Under the pieces are notes generated by a model. The model saw nothing but the letters and a program-made list of their open reading frames with translations. It was not told where the DNA came from and made no database searches. 64,000 bases of DNA from Capra hircus (Eukaryota; Chordata; Mammalia; Artiodactyla; Bovidae), in assembly GCF_001704415.2 (NCBI RefSeq), contig NC_030820.1, positions 2,716,501-2,780,500 of the forward strand. The letters are read 5' to 3'. Shown here piece after piece: positions 57,717 to 64,000 of the stretch. The position numbers and the translations under genes are program-made. Every line of letters begins with the position of its first letter. The stretch's first letter is position 1.

Positions 57717-57921
57717 CTTCATTGTTTATTCCCTAAGTCATGTCAGATTTTTGTGACCCTATGGACACAAAAGGATCCTCTGTCTATGGGATTTCCTAGA
57801 CAAGAATACTGGAGTGGGTTGCCATTTTCTTCTCCGGGGGCTCTTCCCAATCCAAGGCTCAAACCCATGTCTCTTGCATTGGCAGGTGGATTCTTTACCA
57901 CTGAGCCACCTGGGAAGCCCT
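57717..57921 (-). mobile_element. Bov-tA-type SINE at the MER5 end
   Basis: Antisense SINE with head complement ttctttaccactgagccacc. A perfect 10-bp duplication aatcactgct flanks it (57707-57716 and 57922-57931), made from the MER5 terminus. Confidence 0.94.
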
Positions 57922-57999
57922 AATCACTGCTACGGATTTTCTCAGATATTTTGAGCAATTATTTTACGCAGAGCACCTATGAAAAAGTTTTAAATATTG

Positions 58000-58092
58000 G
58001 ATCTTCCCAGATGATGCAGTGGTAAAGAGTTTGCCTGCAGGAGACACAAGAGGTGTAGGTTCAATCCCTGAGTCAGTATATCACTCAAAAAA
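58000..58092 (+). mobile_element. Short tRNA-head SINE copy
   Basis: cttcccagatgatgcagtggtaaagag, gtaggttcaatccctgagtc, then an A-run (58088-58100). Only the tRNA-like head is present. Confidence 0.75.
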
Positions 58093-58100
58093 AAAAAAGA

Positions 58101-58649
58101 TTATCAAAGAAAATCAAAATTGTATTTTGCAAAACAAATGGAAGCAATTCAAGTATCAGTCTATTGAAGAAGCAGCATTTCCTTTTGTATTAATGCAGAA
58201 GAAACTATAGTTGAATTGTGTACTAAATGCTCATGGGAAACCTGCAAATTATTCTTAGAATAGTGGCCTATTAAATACTGATCAAGGCTACAACCTTCCT
58301 TTATTTTTAGCCTTCCTCTGCTTTCTTGCTTAAATTCTAATTTTAAATCAGTGCCCTGCACATTCAATATTCAACTTCTTTTCCAACCCATAGTTCTTTT
58401 TCTGATAATTTAAATTATTTTTTATCTAAAAGCCATTTATTGAATTATTTTTATTTCATTAAAAATAAAATAGGTCATATTACAGATGGAGACTTCAGCT
58501 CAAAAAATGATTTCTGTCTGTAGAAAACTTTAAAAAAGTACAAACCTCAGCATTAAAGAACTTGGTTCAAATATGGTAAATTTTAGTTCAGCGTACACTG
58601 AAAAAATTCTAAAAAATAGTAAACGTTACTACTTCAAACTTACTAGAAT
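58101..58649. other. AT-rich unassigned sequence
   Basis: No repeat or exon recognised; AT-rich at 58420-58470. Confidence 0.4.
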
Positions 58650-59130
58650 GGTTAAAAACAAAAAAAGAGTGATCACACCAAATCTTGGTGAGGATATAGA
58701 GCTACTGGTACTGTTTGGAATGTAAAATGGTATGATCAACCTGGGAAAAAGTCTTTTATAAAGTTAAAACATTAATGGTTATGATACAGTAAGTGCCCTC
58801 GTGGGAGAAAGTACCTGCAAGAGAAATGAAACACATGTCCAGGAAAAGACTTATGAAGCATCTTCATAAAACTTTATTAATAATAGCCCAAACCTGAAAA
58901 CAACTCAAATACCCATCAATTTGTAATGGCGAAGTAACTATGCTGTTCTCACATAGTGGACTACTAATCAGCAACACATAAGGATCAATTTCTAAGTAAA
59001 AATGGTACAGATGACTCTCGCAGTCATTATGCCAAGCGAAAAAAAGATATAACTGAGGAGGTGATGTGTAATTTCATTTACAAGAAGTTTTAAAAAGAGG
59101 CAAAACTAATATACAGTGATAGATCAGCTC
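58650..59130 (+). mobile_element. Old L1 3' end
   Basis: Diverged ORF2 C-terminal and 3' UTR order: ttggtgaggatatagagcta, ttaataatagcccaaacctga, actcaaatacccatcaattt, gactactaatcagcaacaca. Strongly decayed, so an ancient L1M-type copy. Confidence 0.65.
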
Positions 59131-59178
59131 AGAGGTTGCTCATTGGATCGATTAATTGGAGGCACGTGATATTGTGAT

Positions 59179-59809
59179 AATAGATGGGGAAACAGTGTCA
59201 GACTGTATTTTTCTGGGCTCCAAAGTCACTGCAGATGGTGACTGCAGCCATGAAATTAAAAGACGCTTACTTCTTGGAAGGAAAGTTATGACCAACCGAG
59301 ATAGCATATTCAAAAGCAGAGACATTACTTGCCAACAAAGGTCCGTCTAAAGGCTATGGTTTTTCCTGTGGTCATGTATGGATGTGAGAGTTGGACTGTG
59401 AAGAAAGCTGAGCAATGAAGAATTGATGCTTTTAAACTGGTGTTGGAGAAGACTCTTGAGAGTCCCTTGGACTGCAAGGAGATCCAACTAGTCCATTCTA
59501 AAGGAGATCAGTCCTGGGTGTTCTTTGGAAGGAATGATGCTAAAGCTGAAACTCCAATACTTTGGCCACCTCATGCAAAGAGTTGAGTCATTGGAAAAGA
59601 CTCTGATGCTGGGAGAGATTAGGGGCAGGAGGAGAAGGGGACGACTGAGGATGAGATGACTGGATGGCATCACTGACTCGATGGACATGAGTTTGAGTGA
59701 ACTCCAGGAGTTGGTGATGGATGGGGAGGCCCGGCGTGCTGCAGTTCATGGGGTCGCAAAGAGTCGGACACGACTGAGCGGCTGAACTGAACTGAACTGA
59801 ACTGAAATA
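59179..59809 (+). mobile_element. BovB 3' part (5'-truncated, ~630 bp)
   Basis: From aatagatggggaaacagtgtc to gcggctgaactgaactgaactg. A perfect 10-bp duplication atattgtgat flanks it (59169-59178 and 59810-59819). Confidence 0.96.
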
Positions 59810-59826
59810 ATATTGTGATTTATAAT

Positions 59827-59897
59827 AAGAAATGTATATACTTGGAATGTATATACTCTTGGAATGTATATACTTGGAATGTATGTACTCTTTGGAA
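59827..59897. repeat. 15-18-bp minisatellite, four units
   Basis: atgtatatacttgga, atgtatatactcttgga, atgtatatacttgga, atgtatgtactctttgga in tandem, starting 8 bp after the BovB target duplication. Confidence 0.92.
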
Positions 59898-60889
59898 TTT
59901 CCTAAGTGAATGTTAATAAAGTAACTTTTGGACTTCACCTAAGAATGGGGGGCTGGTTATCAACTGATGTTCCAAGAATTACTTGGTGATAGATGGGAAC
60001 TTTGCTCTGTCCCCCAACCCACATACATTGGAATTGGGTCCAGGAAATCAAATTAAGGCATTAAGGAACTTTCTAATATGATGTAAATGTTCTCTTTGGA
60101 AGATACTATATTTTCAAATTGCATTGTTTTTATACTTAAGATCTGTGCATTATATTGTATATACGTTTTTAATCTCAATTAAAGTGAAATATGTAGAATT
60201 CTGAATCTAGTGAAGCAGTTCTCCATCTTAGACTAAAAGCCTGAGAGAAGCTTATAAATTGTCCTTAGCGCTGCTGTGACCAATGGACATGTGTGTGTTC
60301 TCACATACATGTATGGTGGGGACACTGATAAACCTTACAAAAGATATTTCAAAAGCTACAGGTGAAGAGGCACTTGGATTTGGTTTGGGGATAAAGGTAG
60401 AGATATTGATCTGAGATCAGATAAAATGGTCTTTCTTCAACCAAGAGAGTTTGAATATTTAAAAAGTTGGATGTCCATCACTGTCCTCACCGGATCATAA
60501 GAAAAGTTGCTGATTCCAAGTGAAAGCAAAGGTAGTTTACTTAGATTTGGAAAGGAATACACAGCAAAAACCAGAGGTGAAGGGAAGAGTGAAAGCAGAT
60601 GAACTTTTCAGGCTTTAGGTAAAGGTCCACATGGACCTGAAAGAGGTGGGCATCCTCCTGTTGGTGACATCATCCTGGGAATACCTGGAAGACATTTAGA
60701 AGGGGAGGTGGCATGAGAATTAAGCCTATCCCCTATCATCAGAGTTGCTCCTTGGATTTTTCAATGAAGCTTCATCAAACCCAAGCAGAGGCAGGACTCC
60801 CTAACACTAAGTCCCTACCCATTGGACTTGTATAGTTATAGACAAATTTCTTCTGTTAAGAGAAAAGAATATGTTAAAGAAAAGAATAT
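59898..60889. other. Unassigned sequence
   Basis: No repeat or exon recognised. Confidence 0.45.
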
Positions 60890-61135
60890 CCATCACAAAC
60901 GTATACATTACCATATTTAAAATAGATAGCTGGTGGGAATTTGCTGTGCGACACAGGGAGCTCAAATCAGGTGCTCTGTGACAACCTTGAAATGCGATGG
61001 GGAGGGAGGTGGGAGAGAGGTTCAAGGCGGGTTAGGGGGGAACATACGTATACCTATGGCTGATTCATGTTAATGTACAGCAGAGACCAACACAATATTG
61101 CAAAGCAATTATCCTCCAGTTAAAAACAAATAAGA
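60890..61135 (+). mobile_element. L1 3' end
   Basis: aaaatagatagctggtggga, cgacacagggagctcaaatc, ggctgattcatgttaatgta and caatattgcaaagcaattatcc follow the ruminant L1 3' UTR in sense order. Confidence 0.78.
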
Positions 61136-61195
61136 GGCAATATGTTGCCAATTTCAGTGAAATGGTTGGAAGAACCAGTTTGGGTAGCTTCATTG

Positions 61196-61340
61196 GTTCT
61201 CAACCCTGGTTATGTCATAATTATCTGAGCTGCTTCGAAAAATACCAGTGCCTGACCTCCCCCCTCACCCCCCCCCCACACACAGATACTGATTGAATAG
61301 GTCTATAAGGGGCTCAGGCAGTCCTAAAAATCAACTGGAG
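61196..61340. mobile_element. MER5-type hAT relic
   Basis: ttggttctcaaccctggtta at the left, then aaaaataccagtgcctgacc and a C-run (about 61258-61278), tgattgaataggtctataag. Order fits a MER5 relative; ends are weak. Confidence 0.5.
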
Positions 61341-61351
61341 TTGGTTTAGAG

Positions 61352-62145
61352 CAATGGTGCTCACAGTGTGATCTTCAGGCCAGCAGCAGCATCATAACCA
61401 GAGAACTTGTTAGTTCAGTTCAGTTCAGTCACTCAGTCGTGTCCGACTCTTTGCGACCCCATGAATCGCAGCATGCCAGGCCTCCCTGTCCATCACCAAC
61501 TCCCAGAGTTCACCCAGACTCACGTCCATCAAGTCTGTGATGCTATCCAGCCATCTCATCCTCGGTCGTCCCCTTCTCCTCCTGCCCCTAATCCCTCCCA
61601 GCATCAGAGTCTTTTCCAATGACTCAACTCTTCGCATGAGGTGGCCAAAGTATTGGAGCTTCAGCTTTAGCATCATTCCTTCCAAAGAAATCCCAGGGTT
61701 GATCTCCTTTAGAATGGACTGGTTGGATCTCCTTGCAGTCCAAGGGACTCTCAAGAGTCTTCTCCAACACCACAGTTCAAAAGCATCAATTCTTCAGTGT
61801 TCAGCCTTCTTCACAGTCCAACTCTCACATCCTTACATGACCACAGGAAAAACCATAGCCTTGACTAGATGGACCTTAGTTGGCAAAGTAATGTCTCTGC
61901 TTTTGAATATACTATCTAGGTTGGTCATAACTTTCCTTCCTGGGAGTAAGCATCTTTTAATTTCATGGCTGCAGTTACCATCTGCAGTGATTTTGGAGCC
62001 AAAAAAAAAAAAAGAGAACTTGTTAAAATAAAGGTTTTCAGGCCTCACCTAACTCTACTGAATCAGATTCAGGGATGGTGCCCAGCCGTCTTCATTTCAA
62101 CAAGCCCCCTAGGTGATTCTAATGTACCACCTAGTTTGCCCACTG
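61352..62145 (+). mobile_element. MER5A-type hAT relic, split by BovB
   Basis: Left part: caatggtgctcacagtgtga, ccagcagcagcatcataacc, agagaacttgtta. Right part (from 62013): cctaactctactgaatcaga, tcaacaagccccctaggtga, ttctaatgtaccacctagttt. It resumes in register after the BovB insertion. Confidence 0.82.
61413..62000 (-). mobile_element. BovB 3' part (5'-truncated) inside MER5A
   Basis: Antisense BovB from gttcagttcagttcagtcac to gattttggagcc. A perfect 13-bp duplication agagaacttgtta flanks it (61400-61412 and 62013-62025). Twelve extra A residues (62001-62012) lie between the BovB 5' end and the right duplication. Confidence 0.96.
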
Positions 62146-63086
62146 ATTAGAAAATTTCTGTGGGACTGTTTCAGAATCAAGTCTTCCTGGATTTGGTTTT
62201 AAAGTCTCTGGCTTTTTGAAGCATTCCTCTTTTTATATCATGGTATTAATTTCAATCTTAAGCCATTTTTGTATGAACTGCATATGGATAGTTCTATTTT
62301 CTAAAATTCCCCCTCCATTTCTTAAATTCTTTGCCCTTAAGTTTTCATCTCCCCTGCAGCTGATTGCTTTTGCCCTTTCTTTTCCTATTTCTTCTCTTCC
62401 TGAATCAGCTTCTTTTTACAAAGTCACATCTTTATCTGCTTTTGGGATATCCACCTTGCACTGCAAGGTTTTGCATTCATTTTCCAGTCAAGCTTAGCTA
62501 AATGCAGAGAATGAATCTCATGTTCTTTGTTTTCTCTTCCAGCTCATGCCTGGCTGACACCTCATCACTCAGTTTGGATGGGAAATGGCCTCAGTCTTTT
62601 CCAGCTATTGTTAACAAAGATTATATCCAGGAGATATATATCACCTGTCATCTCTGATTAATTTTGTCTCCTCACTCTGGTGATTTACCAGTTATTTCAG
62701 CTGCCCAGTGCAATTATTCAAAACTTCAAATTCGTTTTCTTTGTAAACAAGAGTTTCCTCGAGGTTTTTCTGAATTTTATAGTCAATTGTAATTTTATTG
62801 GTTTTCTCAGCTAAGTGTTCCCTTCATTCTGGTTGGCTGCTTCCTACAGGAATTGCTCCATGCTCTCCTTAGGTCTTCATTTTTTTCTATCAAATCTGCC
62901 AGATGTCAAACTTCATCTTCTCTTTGCCAAGTTTTGCTGCATTAGAATATTTTTTCCACTTTCAACATTTTATAGGATATCTTGAAAATATTTGTAATAT
63001 TTCCATACCCTTCTTGCCTTCCAATATCTTATTCTACTTGTTTGATTTTATCTCATCTATTTTGTGTTTTATACTTTTTTGTGTGG
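62146..63086. other. AT-rich unassigned sequence
   Basis: No repeat or exon recognised; T-rich, with short overlapping open frames lacking domains. Confidence 0.45.
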
Positions 63087-63096
63087 TTTATACTTC

Positions 63097-63308
63097 TTTT
63101 GTTGTTATTTAGTTGCCCAGTCATGTCCAGTCCTTTCATGACCCCATGGACTGTAGCCCCCCAGGCTCCTCTGGCCACGGAATTTCCCAGGCAAGAATAC
63201 TGGATTGGGTTGCCGTTTCCCTCTCCAGGGGATCTTCCTGACTCAGGAATGTAACCCACATCTACCTTGGCAGGCAGATTCTTTACCAGTGAGTCACCTG
63301 GGAAACCC
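63097..63308 (-). mobile_element. Bov-tA-type SINE
   Basis: Antisense: gttgttatttagttgcccag left, ccatggactgtagcccccca, ttctttaccagtgagtcacc right. A 10-bp duplication tttatacttc flanks it (63087-63096 and 63309-63318). Confidence 0.95.
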
Positions 63309-63316
63309 TTTATACT

Positions 63317-63320
<4 letters not shown>

Positions 63321-63362
<42 letters not shown>

Positions 63363-63481
63363 AAGTCACTTCAGTCGTGTCTGATTCTGTGAGACCCCAG
63401 AGGGCAGCCCACCAGGCACCCCCATCCCTGGGATTTTCCAGGCAAGAGTACTGGAGTGGGGTGCCATTGCCTTCTCCGTTA
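63321..63481 (-). mobile_element. BOV-A2 SINE, single unit, with (CTG)n
   Basis: A (ctg)n run (about 63320-63361), then ctaagtcacttcagtcgtgtc and one unit ending gagtggggtgccattgcc. A 9-bp duplication atacttcct flanks it (63312-63320 and 63482-63490). The trinucleotide run is a feature of this SINE. Confidence 0.93.
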
Positions 63482-63490
63482 ATACTTCCT

Positions 63491-64000
63491 AAGTTTCCCC
63501 AAACAAGCATGCTTTCTACCAGCATTTCTTTTACCATTTGATTAGTTTTTTAAAGATGCTGATTAGAATCTTTATGGATTCTCTTCCTCAGAGAGATGTT
63601 TATATTTTATCTTGATTTTCACCCCTCCCCCCCCAAGTCTTTGCTGCTTTAATTTTCTGTTCCTATTTGACAATCTTTGTTTCAAGATAAATTTTTGTAA
63701 ATCAGTTGCATTGTCATTTATCTTTATTGCAGAAAGGAATAATCTCCGAAAGATGGTTATCTCAAGGACCTCATCTTCTTTGGGAACTTAGCAAGTTTGT
63801 TGAGTTTCAACTGTGGGCTTTTCTTAAAGGGTTTCATTGAGAAATGGTTCATTTTCTCTCTTTCTCATGTGAATCCTGTTTTCTCCCCCAAAGTATCCAA
63901 CTCCATTTCCTCTGTGAAAACAAACACTGTCTGTACCTATTGACCATGCTGCCAGTAAGCCTCTCTTCCTCTCCCTCTCTCTCCCGTGTGCTCTCTCATA
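63491..64000. other. Unassigned sequence to the right window edge
   Basis: Pyrimidine-rich, ending in a ctctctc stretch (63960-63990), with no gene or repeat recognised. Confidence 0.4.

Noticed and set aside
63320..63361. (CTG)n as a disease-type trinucleotide expansion in a coding exon
   Set aside because: It is the standard repeat at the end of BOV-A2 SINEs, also seen at 50758, with no exon around it.
1..64000. CRISPR arrays, operons, phage or plasmid features
   Set aside because: Nothing of the kind is visible. The repeats are dispersed retroelements with target duplications typical of a mammalian genome.

Overview
This window looks like nuclear DNA from a bovid ruminant (cattle, buffalo, or sheep/goat type; most likely Bos or a close relative). 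The evidence is its repeat content: BovB (RTE-clade) LINEs, Bov-tA and BOV-A2 SINEs, a cattle-type L1, tRNA-Glu CHR SINEs and ruminant-type ERV LTRs. I found no host protein-coding exon, no functional RNA gene, no CRISPR array and no bacterial or phage feature. Essentially every longer open frame is a piece of a LINE protein, or the antisense of one. All family names come from memory of the families, not from a database search.

Layout. 1-6232 is a cluster of four BovB copies in alternating orientation: a long degenerate RT copy, an inverted fragment, a near-complete copy carrying endonuclease and RT remnants plus a nested SINE, and a short inverted tail. 6233-8060 is unassigned. 8060-10020 holds two LTR-like remnants, a solo LTR, SINEs and a BovB tail. 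10237-12550 holds two minus-strand BovB copies. 13290-13600 is an ancient L1 piece. 13803-22573 is a BovB copy split by a near-full-length L1 of about 7.96 kb (14219-22178) with a 5' UTR, broken ORF1 and ORF2, and an A-rich tail. 22640-31976 mixes an old LTR, CHR and BOV-A2 SINEs, L1 fragments, an LTR and a BovB RT copy. 32960-46000 is scattered SINEs and 5'-truncated BovB copies in mostly unassigned sequence, with one further RT copy at 38968-40932. 45844-47328 is a three-level nest (BovB in an LTR in a CHR SINE). 49404-51034 is an L1 3' end with a SINE, then BOV-A2. 51481-55478 is a minus-strand BovB split by a 1.22-kb solo LTR. 56697-57103 is another LTR, with TATA and poly(A) signals. The remainder is SINEs, MER5-type DNA transposon relics, truncated BovB and L1 ends.

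How the pieces relate. BovB and L1 are autonomous retrotransposons. Bov-tA and BOV-A2 SINEs share the BovB 3' tail and are generally taken to be mobilised by BovB enzymes. No copy here encodes an intact enzyme: every RT or endonuclease frame is broken. The informative content is therefore historical. Nesting and target-site duplications (TSDs) give insertion orders, and a few junctions look mechanistically unusual: a probable BovB 3' transduction at 44585-45362, a palindromic template-switch-like scar at 52384-52410, a homopolymer at a BovB 5' junction at 62001-62012, two SINEs in one target site at 63087-63490, and a 146-bp tandem array in the L1 5' UTR. I did not find evidence of an undescribed functional system.
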